Part shown: piece after piece, positions 21,316 through 33,010 of the stretch
Position numbering within the stretch: position 1 is the stretch's first letter
Layout of the letters: every line of letters begins with the position of its first letter
From: Symsagittifera roscoffensis
Lineage: Eukaryota; Xenacoelomorpha; Acoela; Convolutidae
Direction of reading: 5' to 3'
DNA length: 64,000 bases
Assembly (NCBI RefSeq): GCF_963678635.1
Contig: NC_087062.1
Coordinates: forward strand, 95,471,705 to 95,535,704
Position numbers and translations under genes: made by a program
Notes under the pieces: generated by a model
What the model saw: only the letters and a program-made list of their open reading frames with translations
Database searches by the model: none
What the model was told of the DNA's origin: nothing

Positions 21316-22170
21316 GGGGGGAAGAGGACAAAGAGCCCACAACACCCCCTTAAAGTCAAAAGCAACATTTATGCTTGTCGCCCTGCAAGGTTGGACAAAG
21401 TCTGATGCAAACAGATCATTGTGGTGCGCATGCGATTTTTGGCGAGTTTTTAAAAAGCTTCGTCAGCCTATTTTTGGCGAGTTTTTAAAAAGCTTCGTCA
21501 GCCTATTTTTGGCTAGCCATTTCCGATTTTTTGAACTCTGCCGGACCCTAAAATCATCATGTTTAACAGAATTTTCTGGGGAGTAGGCAAGTTTTTTTAT
21601 GGAAAGATGCCGCTTCTGAGCCTTTTTAGAAGATTTTACAAAAACCACTCCCCATCAAAGTTAGCATATAACTTGGGTGAACGGTATTTGAAGTACAACA
21701 ACTTCAGAGTTGTGATACCATTAATGTCAATTTCGACTAATCTCCGGGCGAAATTATTGCAGAAAACATTTACGATAATCCAATCTTACTGTAGACGTGG
21801 GGCTAAATCTCAACCAGTTCGCGACAAAAAGTAATCGCGGAGAAACCCTCGGAACACTTTTGAGTATCGAGAAAAAGTGCATAAAGAAGACACGATGATG
21901 ATGATGATGATGTCAGTCACGAAAAAACGCAAAAAAACGTGGTAGCAGTTACTTATATCAGGACAGAATCCGAACTTGTCCAGATGTGGGAAATCTTCTA
22001 GTGGCGTTTTTTTTGTAAATGACTGAATCACGTCCGTCAAGATTTTTACACACAGTTAGTTGATTTTTTTTTAAATTTAGAGCTAACCATCTTTTTTTCA
22101 TTCTACTGACAACGTTCAATTGATTGATAACGTAATTCAATTTCAACTTCATATTACATTTAAAAACTAA
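21316..22170. other. Intron remainder with a 35-bp tandem duplication
   Basis: GCGAGTTTTTAAAAAGCTTC is repeated with a 35-bp period at 21442 and 21477, and (GAT) repeats occur at 21894-21912. No exon is supported. Confidence 0.45.
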
Positions 22171-22171
22171 C

Positions 22172-22296
22172 CCATGAATCGCTTGCAGGCGTCGACCGCT
22201 TGGTCATCTGTGACAGTTTCTGAAATAATATTTGCCTCTTTAAGTCGATTCATCAAAGCCGGACACGGTTCCAGTGCTCCCAGACTTTTCGCAACA
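22172..22296 (-). CDS. L-serine/L-threonine dehydratase-like, penultimate coding exon
   Basis: Acceptor TTTCAG (minus strand) followed by VAKSLGALEPCPALMNRLKE, then ISETVTDDQAVDACKRFM and donor G|GTTAGT. The SVAK-LGA ... I-SE-V-D-QAV-AC-RF order is that of SDS just before the LVEPACGAAL segment. The exon is 125 nt and phase-compatible with 20620-20786 across a ~1.39-kb intron that contains a MITE-like foldback. No upstream exons (PLP-lysine motif, Gly-rich loop) are seen between 22297 and the retroelement at ~22890. The gene is therefore either split by the insertion with distant 5' exons, or truncated. Confidence 0.8.
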
Positions 22297-22555
22297 CTGA
22301 AACAAATATCATAGTCACATTATAAATATTGACATTAGTGAGTCGTCGGGATAGAAGCAGTTTAAATTTACGAATTCCTAATTGAAATTCTGCGCACCTG
22401 AAATCTCCAGCAATTCAATGAAAAAACTTGGTCAAGTTTGGTTGATCACATTTTCCAGCGGTCGATAATACCTAGACGCTCTCACTGCTGTCGAGCCGGT
22501 CGCCACTTAGTAAACTTGAATCATAGCTAACAGACAGTTGCTAAAGAGTCAATTT

Positions 22556-22748
22556 TGAGGCCAAACTGTGCACTGGATAGGCGCACAATTTTGTGTATGC
22601 ATGTTCCTGGATTCCAGAGACAAGTCTTTAAAAATGTTAAAATTTTGTCCGAACGATCAAACGAAATGAAAGAACAAAAGAAGAACAAAGGGAGCGTCTT
22701 TTTTGCGGATTCCGCTTACAATTGACAAAATGCACAGTTTGGCCTCGT
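22556..22748. mobile_element. Small MITE-like element with inverted ends
   Basis: GAGGCCAAACTGTGCA at the left end is matched inverted by TGCACAGTTTGGCCTC at the right end. Length is ~190 bp and it is non-coding. Confidence 0.6.
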
Positions 22749-22889
22749 TAATAAAGTTTTCTGTTAATCTGTGAGTTATGTACAACTAATGTACAATTAC
22801 TTTAAAGAAAAAAAACAGATAAAATAGAGTGTGAAATTAAAACGTTCAAAAACAACTACTAAATGAACACTTTACGATTGACCGATGGT

Positions 22890-22965
22890 CGTATCGTACA
22901 AAGTTAACTGGTAATGACCTAATACCGAAGCTCATATAAGATAGCTAAAAACAAATCACAACATT
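22890..22965 (-). repeat. Ty3-type element copy 1, 3' terminal repeat (short or remnant LTR)
   Basis: Contains TATCGTACAAAGTTAACTGG and GATAGCTAAAAACAAATCAC in the same orientation and spacing as 28845-28916, fitting direct terminal repeats of ~75 bp. Confidence 0.6.
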
Positions 22966-23304
22966 TCCAACCGTGAAAAAACACATAACTACAATTTGGC
23001 TAACTAATTCTCAGTACACCCATTTTCCCCCTTCAGAGTAGGAACAACTTTTACAAACTGCGCCAAAAAATAGTACAGCAAGCAAAATAGAATGTCAAAT
23101 GAAAAAGGAGAGTACAAATGTACAGGGTGAATATACAGAAATTACATTTATACAGGAGATAAAAAAACATTAACTAAATAAAACAACACTATTCTACAAG
23201 ATGTACATTTAACATGTACAAAATTATCTACTTTAAAGAGGCTGATTAAAATGAATCCTATAAATTGAAAATAAAAGAAAAGTTTTTGACGAGTTTTTGG
23301 AAGA

Positions 23305-25577
23305 TTAATTAAATCTTGCGTCGAAATCATCTAGTCTGACTTTTAAGTCTGTGTCAATATTCGTTGAAATTGACTGAGTCGGGATGTAATTTGCTTTTTT
23401 CGATGGGCAGGTTTTCTGGGATGACCAGGGTAGGGTAGTTTCTGCGACTAGGGTAGATATTGGTGGTGCCTCCGCTAATGGGGTTATTAGGTCTGCGGGT
23501 GAGGTTATGGTGAATGTTGCCCTGGTGTGGTTAAGAGTGTCGTCATGCACTGTAACTGAACGAGAAGTCCGATCATCTTTTTCTAGCACCACGTCTATAA
23601 ATCTCCTGTCTCCAAAGAATTTAGGGGGTCCTACGTTCCTGCGTGGTCTGGATTGTCTTGGCTGAGGTACCAATGGGGCCACATCTTCTGGGGTACTGTC
23701 CAACAGAATTGGGTTGCTCTCGGAGCCTTCTATTTCCGCAGACTCTGGCACGTCTATGACCGCCGGTTGATCTGTATCGACATTGAGATTGGGCCTAATT
23801 TGAGGAATATGGGCATCACCTGTTACACTTAACCCTTGGTTAGAACCAGCTTGGTGGCTGGGCGGTACGCTATTGTTTGTCATATCATCAAAATAGTCGT
23901 CTATTATACCGTCCCAAGAGTTTAAGTTTAAGAAGGACGAAGAACCTGAAGAATTATGAGTGAGTTCGTGAGTAGTCACTGCGTCTTTTGACGAACCAGA
24001 CGCTTGAGCGGGCCCAACCGCTCATGAGTTGTCATGTCTTAGCTGAGAGTGGTCTGTCACCATAGTCCTCTTTGGTGGAGATAGCTTCCTCTTTCCTGCT
24101 AAACTCGAAAGTAAAATTGTATTGTGCCCGATAGGTGACTGGTTCACAACAATTTTTTTTAGGACCAGGGAGTAGTTTTCCTTTAAAAGCTAAGTCCGAT
24201 TTCCGTAAATTGTGACCGTTATCAAGAGTTATTGAGTGTTCGGATGAGTCAATGATGTCCTTCTTTATGGGATTAAAATAAGGTTCCCCATTTTTTCTGT
24301 TGGTAGCCCTTCCAAAGTATTTACCTCCAGAAACTAGTCTCTTCGTCGCTCTTGGACCATTGCTCAGGTTGTATACCTCTGGTGCGGGGAAACTCGGTAT
24401 TGTCTGGGCTAACAGCAGGTTGTCAGATTGAGTGTCCATGTCCGCGTCAAGATAACCGTCTTCCCCACCGTCGTGCAATTCCCAGTTTCTGGCCCGTTGG
24501 TTAGATAGAATCGATTTCCCTTTATCTAAGCGATTATTAAAGGAAATCAGATTTTTCAAACTAGTGTTAGCCGTTCTATTAAAGTGTTTTTCGAACGGAG
24601 TACAACCGATTGTAGATTGATTTTTTGATTCTAAGGTTCCAGATAATTTTTTCGATCGAGAAAGGTTTTGGTAAATCAAATGACATGGCTAATAATTTAG
24701 ACTTTACAGTGTAAACCAGTCTTTCCACAAGCCCATTAGATCTATGATCGCCGATTGTACAGTAAATGGTTTCAAAGTTGTAATTTTAGCAGAAGTTTTT
24801 AAAATCGTGTGATAAAAAACATGACCCGTGGTCGACTCTAATCTTCCTTGGCAATTCGTGAAGGTAACAATAATCGTTCAAAAATGAGATAACCCTGTCT
24901 GAAGAAGTTTTGTTTACTACCTTGGCCAATGGGAACTTATTGAAGCGGTCAACGCATAAGAGAATGTATTTTTTTGTTCCCCAAAACGCGTCCGAAGGTC
25001 CTGCGAAGTCCAGGTTTATCTCCTCGTTCGCAAACGTCAATGACGGTAAATTTGTAGTATGGTCGGTACCTAGCAAAACTTTGAGGTTCTTACCGGCTTT
25101 CAGGATTTGAGGTTCTTACCGTGATGATATGTCTCTCGGTATGTATGAGGCCACCAAATGTATTCCACGAGAAACTTCATCCCGAATTGGCCTGGGTGTG
25201 TCTCGTGTAGCATTGCGCTGAAGGTTCCCCTGATAATTGCCGGCACGACTAACTTATTACCCAGGAATAATAAATCATCTTTCACTTGAAGGTCCTTCGA
25301 GAAGGTTTTTCATATATGTTCTGTGAATGTCCATTGGCCGTTTGGTTTTTATTGTGTCAATCAAGTCCCAAATAACTTTGCCTTCTCTCGTCATCAGTTG
25401 TAAAAATTTCTTGGAACAGTGACCTTCGGGGAATATCGGAGAATGGGGTAGGTTTAGGTCGGCTTTAAATCTCTTCAGTAAGTTTGCATGGTCGTCTGGA
25501 ATATGGTCATCTTCCAACTTTAAGGTAATATTGTGTTCTTCAGGCTTTATAATTAGAGGGCCGGTAATATCCTCCAA
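23305..25577 (-). pseudogene. Ty3-type integrase and pol C-terminal tail, copy 1
   Basis: Read right to left. The zinc-binding part has HETHPGQFGMK and IWWPHTYRE, with its Cys pair damaged by a small rearrangement at ~25105. The catalytic core has NLDFAGPSDAFWG (first Asp) and KIRVDHGSCF (second Asp). A TAA at ~24787 then breaks the frame. The tail starts IGCTPFEKHFNR and continues, after a gap, to RPRRNVGPPKFFGDRRF and a 224-residue acidic, Ser/Thr-rich end. Integrase would insert the element cDNA into host DNA. The frame is broken in at least three places. Confidence 0.8.
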
Positions 25578-25763
25578 TTTTATTATATCAAAGTTTTAAC
25601 TTTTTTAGGAATTAAATGTTTATTTTTAAAGATGAAATGTAAAAAGACATTATCTGCGAAATATTATCGCAATATTTTATTGACTGAGCAATACAAGATT
25701 TAATAGCGACAAAAACTTTGAGCTTGAAATTAACTAAAGAGCTATACAAAGAATCTTGACCAA

Positions 25764-26276
25764 TCAAATCGCTTGAGTTTCTTCTCCAAACGAGATATTA
25801 TTATTAACGAGTGTATAAATATTTACAGCGACCGACGGTCTATCTACTATATTTACATTTACAGGATTAAAATGGTCTCTATTAGATAAAATATTCTTAA
25901 TTTTGTCAATTGAAGCGACTACAAAATCTTCGTCGTAGTAAGACGGTGGAAGGGCTTTGCCCGATGGTAACCTAGACAAAAGGTCAGTAAAACCCATATC
26001 TTTTCCTGGGATGTGGGAAACTTTAAAATTAAAAGGTAACAATCTGTTTACTTAACGGGTCAATCGGCTATGCATACTCTTATTTGCGTGGTTAGCCGAA
26101 AGAGCCGAGAGTAAGGCTTTATGGTCCGTAAAGATTGCGAGTTCTGCCCCGTAAATGTAATTTCTAAATTGTTCTAAGGCCCACACCACGCCCAGTATTT
26201 CTAATTCGTTCGTAGAATTTTTCATTTCATGATTATTTAAAAACCTTGATGCGAAAGCAATCGTTTTCCACTGCAT
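25764..26276 (-). pseudogene. Ty3-type RNase H, copy 1
   Basis: Contains STNELEILGVVWALEQFRN, IFTDHKALLSAL and MHSRLTR-stop-VNRLLPFNF, then SHIPGKDMGFTDLLSRLPSG. The family has Trp where the TAA (26052-26054) stands. The same stop is present in copy 2. Confidence 0.85.
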
Positions 26277-27050
26277 CCTTGAAGCTGTTCTAAAATTGCG
26301 GCCAGGCCGCTATGTGATGCGTCCGTTTTTAACCTGGTTTTTTCTTTTATAACGAAGTGGCTGTTTTCTGTAATAATCACAACTTCGGTTTTTAGTTATT
26401 CGAAGGCTGAGGAGTGATTATTGTCCCATTTATATACAGATTTTTTGTTTAACAGAGGACGTAGTGGGGAACTTAAAGTTGATAAGTTCGGAACAAATTT
26501 TACATGCTGGTTCATAGAGCCGAAGAATCATCGCAGTTCCGAAATGTTCTTGGGGATTGGTAAATTCTTGATAGCATCTGTTTTACGACCAACGGTCGTA
26601 CTCCCTCTCCGGAAATTTTGAAGCCTATTGTATTTCAGGTTTGAAGAATTGGCATTTCCCTCATTTCACCACCATATTATTCTTGTCCAGAATTGTTAGG
26701 ATTTTATAGACTATTGATTTATAATCCTCCAGAGATCCCTTCCATGCTACCAGTATATCGTCTATGTAACAGTTTGTGAACGGAATGTTCTTTAAAAGTG
26801 AGTCCATGACCCGTTGAAATTCATTGGGCATATCACCCAGTCCATAAAATCCCGTTAAAAATTGATGTGTTACCGTTGTTTCGCCGCCCACGATACTGAA
26901 ATTACATTGTTTACTCATTTTCTCGCACAATTTAAATTGAGTATATGCGTTTTTCAGATCCAAGTTGCTAAACCAGACTTGTCCATTGGGTTTTCCTGAG
27001 ATTTGTAAGGCCACGTTGTCTATAAGTTCGTGAATATTTGGCATTTGATT
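26277..27050 (-). pseudogene. Ty3-type reverse transcriptase, copy 1
   Basis: The intact stretch 26661-27044 has SNLDLKNAYTQFKL, YGLGDMPNEFQRVMD and the catalytic YIDDILVAWKGS. Beyond it, in-frame stops (TGA after VVK, TAG before GF, TGA after LR) and a small deletion interrupt the connection domain (PIPKNISELR, FVPNLS). The role would be copying element RNA into DNA. Confidence 0.85.
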
Positions 27051-27369
27051 TTTGTTTCTAAAAATCTAGTCATTTAAAAATTTAGAATCTAATGCCAATT
27101 TAATCAAACCGTCTCTCTTCCGGGTTATAACAATCGGGCTGATAAAACAATCTTCGTCACCTTTTTCAAGTTTTATAATGTGACCCACGGTCTCCACTCT
27201 TCATTTACTCCCGCAAGTAAGAGTAAGGGAACTCTTATCCCTTTTGCCTGTAGCTGTTTAAACGGGGAATGGAAGTGTGTGACCTTGTGATCGTTAGGAA
27301 TTTTTCCCACTCGAGAGAATAGTTCTTTGAACTTAATAAAATTTTGTCATTTGTTGAAGGAGGTTTTAT
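27051..27369 (-). pseudogene. Ty3-type pol, RT N-terminal region, copy 1
   Basis: Fragments such as PIVITRKRDGLIKLALDSK (SPIV-VRK-DGS-R-CVDYR-like start of RT) are visible in broken frame, matching the mirrored segment at 38370-38480 of copy 2. Confidence 0.6.
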
Positions 27370-27900
27370 CTACTTAATCTCGAATGATGGTTGGGCGACT
27401 GTGCAAATCGGCTGGGGGTATTTCTTTTGTTTCACTTCGATGCCTAACTTAGGTAAGTTATCGTTATCCAGAATGTTGCGTTCATGACCACCAGTGATAA
27501 ACAACGGCGTTTCTTCACTGATCCACCCGTTGGATTGTGTCCTAACGATGATCTTTCCTAAGATGTTGATGGTATCGTCTGCGAAGCCGCAATACAGGTC
27601 TTTAATACTCTTCTCCATTCGGTAGCTCGTGGAACACGTTTTGTTTCAAAAAGCTTACAGGGCTCGCTGAGTCTACCGGGTATTTTCATGTTCACGATCA
27701 TTTCCCATCCCAAACCTATATTTAACAGTTTCTTGTTTTCCAGCCCATTTCGATCGTAGATTGTTTTAACGCTCAGTACTGAGAAACCGTCGTCGTCACT
27801 CTGTCCGCATTCGTTCCAGGCGTTTATCACATCGCACGTTTCTTGATTTTCGCCCCCATGAACTTTCCGGAGAGACGTATGTACAATTCTCAATAATTAC
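27370..27900 (-). pseudogene. Ty3-type protease region, copy 1
   Basis: Frames read GFSVLSVKTIYDRNGLENKK, then NIGLGWEMIVN, then GWISEETPLFITGGHERNIL. The active-site segment is frameshifted here. Copy 2 keeps PVDSASPVSF, a D-S-A aspartic-protease-like triad. Confidence 0.65.
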
Positions 27901-27939
27901 ATAGCTATCATTTACAGTATTTACAGTGGGTCGTTTGTT

Positions 27940-28165
27940 ACGAGATTTACATTATTTGGCGAAGTGTCCTTTTTAGTTACAATTTTTACATGTTATGTCC
28001 TTCGCTGGGCATACGTTTAGATGTCCTTTCGTAAATGGGTTCCCACATTTCATGCACGCGCTACTTTTTTGTAAGTTGAGGCTTGGTTCTTTCTTGATCT
28101 GATTGTGAGAGTTAAAAGACTTGAAAACTGGTCCATTGGTCGATGATCGCGCCAAGTTGGTCAGT
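27940..28165 (-). pseudogene. Gag zinc-knuckle region, copy 1
   Basis: CMKCGNPFTKGHLNVCPA is followed by CKNCN-stop-KGHFAK-stop-CKS. The second unit fits the C-x2-C-x4-H-x4-C nucleocapsid knuckle, but two TAA codons interrupt it (27973-27975, 27952-27954). Both stops are shared with copy 2. Confidence 0.8.
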
Positions 28166-28851
28166 TTTTGATGGTTAAATTACCCTTTTTCATCGATCAA
28201 GGCCTGGTTGAGTGCTTCTGACGGGCTTATTGTGGCGGATAGAAGTTTTCTTTGGGTGTCAGTGTTTCTCATGTTACAAATGAAAACGTCTGTTACCTAT
28301 TCGGCTTCGTCATTCTCTCTATTATTACAAGTTCTCGCCAAGTCCGTTAGTGCTCCCCAGAATTAATTTTATGATTCCCGGTCTTTCTGTTGGCGATTTG
28401 ATAATTTGTACCTCTCGAACGTTGTGTTAGGAGGTTATTGAAGGCTGCGTCGAGTAAAGTCCAGAACTGTGTAAATGAGATCGCTATAATCTTGACCCGC
28501 CGGTTCTTTTGAGCGATGACCCTTTTTTCCTTCGCTCCCTAATTAAAAATTAAGATCGAGCGAAGTTTTTTGTCCGCTTTAGACCGTCTCAATCCATTGA
28601 ATTTTCTTTTCTCTTCATTGATCCGCTTCTCTTCAGCGGCTTCATTTTGTTTCATCGCGTTCTTATTCCTCGTCTGTCTCTCTACTGGCTCTGTTTATGT
28701 CCGAATCGCTTCCTGTCCCTTCCTCCAAGATGGTGATTTGTGTTTCTGGTACCTCCGGTCCATTTAGACTCTCTATGTCCAGATTTTCTTTTGCAATTGT
28801 CGCCAACTGAAATTGGTCGCTCCATTGGGCCCAGATGGTCATATCGTACAA
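28166..28851 (-). pseudogene. Gag N-terminal region, copy 1
   Basis: Begins MYDMTIWAQWSDQFQL at the terminal repeat, continues through an acidic stretch and a Lys/Glu-rich helical segment (EEKRINEEKRKFNGLG). Frameshifts break it around 28670 and 28540. Gag would form the particle core. Confidence 0.65.
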
Positions 28852-28916
28852 AGCTAACTGGTACTTAAATGATAGCGGCGGTTATATCAGATAGCTAAAA
28901 ACAAATCACAACGCTC
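28845..28916 (-). repeat. Ty3-type element copy 1, 5' terminal repeat
   Basis: Partner of 22890-22965. On the minus strand it begins TGTGATTTG, consistent with an LTR starting in TG. The same sequence opens copy 2 at ~36634. Confidence 0.6.
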
Positions 28917-29400
28917 GTAAGGTCATGAAAGCAAAAAATAGAAAAACAAAAAATCAATTTTTGAAAAAATTCAACTTTGGATTCTCAAACTAAAATTAAA
29001 TGACTTTAAAGCTCTTCGAATCTAAAAACTGCTTAATGTTGACACTTTTTTGATCAAATTGACCGACTTTGGGAAAAAGGAAAGACCTGGTTTTTTTTTG
29101 CTAAGGAAATCTGAAAATTAAATTACACTTTCGAAACTAGAAGTCGATCTCGTTTTTCGCAACCTTTAAATTTTTGCTGTTCGATAGTGGAGTTTGCCTT
29201 GCATTAATGAAAGGAATGAGTTGAACTTAGAAAAAAATCAAGAGCGGAACCGCAAAAAAAAAAATCTGAGTTTCAACAATTTTTGAAACTTTTCCCAACC
29301 AAATGACCAAGACAGGACCTATATAAGAGTATTCACTATGTCCGTGAATATTGATCAGCCTCAATAACCAGCGAAGAAAAAAACGGAGGTCTAAACTCCA
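28917..29400. repeat. Dispersed repeat family, copy 4
   Basis: Has the CTGTTCGATAGTGGAG block and ends with AGAGTATTCACTATGTCCGTG. The partner in the inverted arm is at ~36140-36630. Confidence 0.5.
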
Positions 29401-29404
29401 GCTA

Positions 29405-31205
29405 AAAATGAAGCAATGGAACTATGTTGTCACAAAAAGAAAAGATTTCGATTAAGAAAATTGCAATATCTTTCTAGCTCCCAGGTCCTCTTCCACTGCA
29501 AAAAAGATAGAAAGATCCAAAAAAATCCGACTTTTTTTCTTTTTTTTTAAGAAAAGAGATTGCGATTGGAGCATAAAGTCTGTGCTACTAAACGAGAGAG
29601 AAATAATACCACCTTTTGTAGTTTCTATCGTCGTTTTGTTTACTATAAACTGGTATATTAGTTTTTGCGTTTACATTTTACAGTTAAGATAACGAACGAT
29701 TAAATTTACCATTAAGAAACCTAATTGTTGTGACTTACTAAATAGTTTCAGATGGCAGAAATGCAATCAGTCTTGAAAATGATAATTGAAGATTTGAAGC
29801 GAAAGACCGAAACTATCATCAACCGAACTGAAGAAATTGTGAAAGATAAAAAAGAAGTGAGGAGCTTAAAGAAAAAATTATCGGAACAGAAGCGCTACAG
29901 CTCGAAAGATTGTATTATCTTTGAGAATGCACCGTTTGATTTGAACAAAATTTGCTACATCATCTACCAATTCCTCGACAAGTCTCTTCAAATCAAGGTT
30001 AAATCCTGTGATATCAAGTTATGTCATCCCACAAATAAGGGCAACAATTTCTATTCACCCACTGTGATAGCTAAATGTGTTTGTTTTGACAAAAAAGGCC
30101 GAATATCACCACAGACAACTTCTTGGACTTACCCAAAACCCGCATTGATGCTTACAAAAAACCATGCTTATCGGTGAATATTTACCAAAGCGTGAGGCTG
30201 ATATTAAAAAAAAAGCACACAATATGGGCTTTATCACAACAACTAACAACTGTCAAGAAAAACTTTCTGCGAGAATGGCGAAAACAAGCCAATATCAGTC
30301 GCAGTTAACAATGAAAGAGCCTTACAAGATCTGAAAAACCGTACAATCAAAAAAGTTCCCAGAAATCAAATGTTCGCAAAAGAGAGACCGAAGGATGATT
30401 GGAAGCAGGCGGCAAATGGAAAACACATGTCGTTCCTTAAAATTCTAAGGAATGCAAGTGACGAAGAAAGATCGGGATTATTAGAAACTGAACTCGTGAG
30501 ATAAACCTGCAACGAAACAAAAAACAGAACATCAATTCGACCCCTACTAGTGCTTCTACTGTTGAAAATGAGTGAATATAAACTATATTTTATTTTAAAA
30601 TTAAATATTCAATTTCTTAGGTGCCACTACTTAGAGCCGAAAGCACTCATAAGCACATTAAAATTCCCTCCCGCTTTGACAACTTTAACTGAGACTTGCT
30701 TTTGAGTTAGTGATGACGTAAACTTTTTAACCTTGAGACATAATACCCTCCAGTAGAGAAAGCAGAACTAGAGAAAGCAGGGAAGGCATGAACGCCCTTA
30801 ATGTAGGCAAAAACTTCAAATTCTCTTTGGAAAATTGATAAAACGGAGGCAATTGGAATTGACGTAGAGCTCAAAAAAAACCTCCTCATCGGTTAATCTG
30901 TTACGATCCCGCACAAAACAAATGAAGCAATGGAACTATGTTGTCACAAAAAGAAAAATTTCGGTTGAGAAAATCTTTCTCGGTTGCAATATCTTTCTCG
31001 CTCCCATGTCCACTTCCACTGCAAAAAAGATACAAAGATCCAAAAAAATCCGATTTTTTTTATTTTTTTTTTTAAAAAAACTTGAAATTGTGATTGGAGC
31101 ATAAAATCTGTGCTACTGACTAAGACAGGACCTATATAAGAGTATTCACTATTATGTCCGTGACTATTGATCAGCCTCAATAACCTGCGAAGAAAAAAAC
31201 GGAGG
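29405..31205 (+). mobile_element. ~1.8-kb retroelement-like unit 1
   Basis: Unit with a ~190-bp block at its start (GAAGCAATGGAACTATGTTG ...) that recurs near its end (30920), an ORF1-like pseudogene between, and a ~110-bp tail containing ACCTATATAAGAGTATTCAC. Tandem period to the next unit is 1807 bp. Confidence 0.75.
29752..30504 (+). pseudogene. LINE ORF1-like protein relic, unit 1
   Basis: Starts MAEMQSVLKMIIEDLKRKTE, a ~55-residue coiled-coil-like stretch, then DCIIFENAPFDLNKICYIIY and KLCHPTNKGNNFYSPTVI, which resembles the RNA-binding middle domain of L1-type ORF1 proteins. In a second frame follow the conserved-looking LPKREADIKKKAHNMGFITT, and in a third frame VAVNNERALQDLKNRTIKK to a TAA. 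At least two frameshifts inactivate it. The likely role was RNA binding and chaperoning for retrotransposition. No matching endonuclease-RT ORF is present. Assignment to the ORF1 class is by layout, not by diagnostic residues. Confidence 0.6.
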
Positions 31206-33010
31206 TCTAAACTCCAGCTAAAAATGAAGCAATGGAATTATACTGTCACAAAAAGAAAAGATTTCGATTAAGAAAATTGCAATATCTTTATAGCTCCCAG
31301 GTCCTCTTCCACTGCAAAAAAGATAAAAAGATCCAAAAAAATCCGACTTTTTTTTTTAAAAAGAGATTGCGATTGGAGCATAAAGTCTGTGCTACTAAAC
31401 AAGAGAGAAATAATACCACCTTTTGTAGTTTCTATCGTCGTTTTGTTTACTATAAACTGGTACATTAGTTTTTGCGTTTACATTTTACAGTTAAGATAAC
31501 GAACGATTAAATTTACCATTAAGAAACCTAATTGTTGTGACTTACTAAATAGTTTCAGATGGCAGAAATGCAATCAGTCTTGAAAATGATAATTGAAGAT
31601 TTGAAGCGAACGACCGAAACTATCATCAACCGAACTGAAGAAATTGTGAAAGATGAAAAAGAAGTGAGGAGCTTAAAGAAAAAATTATCGGAACAGAAGC
31701 GCTACAGCTCGAAAGATTGTATTATGTTTGAGAATGCACCGTTTGATTTGAACAAAATTTGCTACATCATCTACCAATTCCTCGACAAATCTCTTCAAAT
31801 CAAGGTTAAATCCTGTGATATCAAGTTGTCATCCCACAAATAAGGGCAACAATTTCTATTCACCCACTGCGATAGCTAAATGTGTTTGTTTTGACAAAAA
31901 AAGGCCAAATATCACCACAGACAACTTCTTGGACTTACCCAAAACCCGCATTGATGCTTACAAAAAACCATGCTTATCGGTGAATATTTACCAAAGCGTG
32001 AGGCTGATATTAAAAAAAAGCACACAATATGGGCTTTATCACAACAACTAACAACTGTCAAGAAAAACTTTCTGCGAGAATGGCAAAAACAAGCCAATAT
32101 CAGTCGCAGTTAACAATGAAAGAGCCTTACAAGATCTGAAAAACCGTACAATCAAAAAAGTTCCCAGAAATCAAATGTTCAAAAAAGAGAGACCGAAGGA
32201 TGATTGGAAGCAGGCGGCAAATGGAGAACACATGTCGTTCCTTAAAATTCTAAGGAATGCAAGTGACGAAGAAAGATCGGGATAATTAGAAACTGAACTC
32301 GCGAGATAAACCTGCAACGAAACAAAACACAGAACATCAATTCGACCCCTACTAGTGCTTCTACTGTTGAAAATGAGTGAACATAAACTATATTTTATTT
32401 TAAAATTAAATATTCAATTTCTTAGGTGCCACTACTTAGAGCCGAAAGCACTCATAAGCACATTAAAAATCCCTCCCGCTTTGACAACTTTAACTGAGAC
32501 TTGCTTTTGAGTTAGTGATGACGTAAACTTTTTAACCTTGAGACATAATACCCTCCAGTAGAGAAAGCAGAACTGGAGAAAGCAGGGAAGGCATGAACGC
32601 CCTTAATGTAGGCAAAAACTTCAAATTCTCTTTGGAAAATTGATAAAACGGAGGCAATTGGAATTGTTGTAGAGCTCAAAAAAAATCTCCTCATCGGTTA
32701 ATCTGTTACGATCCCGCACAAAACAAATGAAGCAATGGAACTATGTTGTCACAAAAAGAAAAATTTCGGTTGAGAAAATCTTTCTCGGTTGCAATATCTT
32801 TCTCGCTCCCATGTCCACTTCCACTGCAAAAAAGATACAAAGATCCAAAAAAATCCGATTTTTTTATTTTTTTTTTTTTAAAAAACTTGAAATTGTGATT
32901 GGAGCATAAAATCTGTGCTACTGACTAAGACAGGACCTATATAAGAGTATTCACTATTATGTCCGTGACTATTGATCAGCCTCAATAACCTGCGAAGAAA
33001 AAAACGGAGG
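31206..33010 (+). mobile_element. ~1.8-kb retroelement-like unit 2
   Basis: Near-identical tandem copy; period 1806 bp to unit 3. Confidence 0.75.
31559..32309 (+). pseudogene. LINE ORF1-like protein relic, unit 2
   Basis: As unit 1, with a 2-bp loss at ~31825 (TTG for TTATG) that closes the first frame early, an extra A at ~31903, and a TAA inside the third frame (TCGGGATAATTAG). Confidence 0.6.

Larger units (their letters stand above)
22890..28916 (-). mobile_element. Ty3-type LTR retroelement, copy 1 (inactive)
   Basis: In 5'-3' order on the minus strand: short terminal repeat (28845-28916), gag with zinc knuckles, protease, reverse transcriptase, RNase H, integrase and a pol C-terminal tail, then the other terminal repeat (22890-22965). 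This RT-RH-IN order is Ty3/gypsy-like. Multiple stops and frameshifts inactivate it. It sits just upstream of the SDS-like exons, in the same orientation as that gene. Confidence 0.85.
25240..31010. repeat. Left arm of a giant imperfect inverted repeat
   Basis: Mirrored by 34338-40312: paired coordinates sum to about 65,250-65,550 (for example 28851 with 36691, 29752 with 35501). The arms carry the Ty3-type element and one ORF1-like unit each. The ~3.3-kb spacer holds two further ORF1-like units. Confidence 0.85.

Noticed and set aside
21894-21912. (GAT) microsatellite
   Set aside because: Short and ordinary; no evidence of function.
30707-30889. Repeated 60-codon minus frame MRRFFLSS in the ORF1-like units
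   Set aside because: Present only because the unit is repeated; no domain, and it lies in the non-coding tail of the unit.
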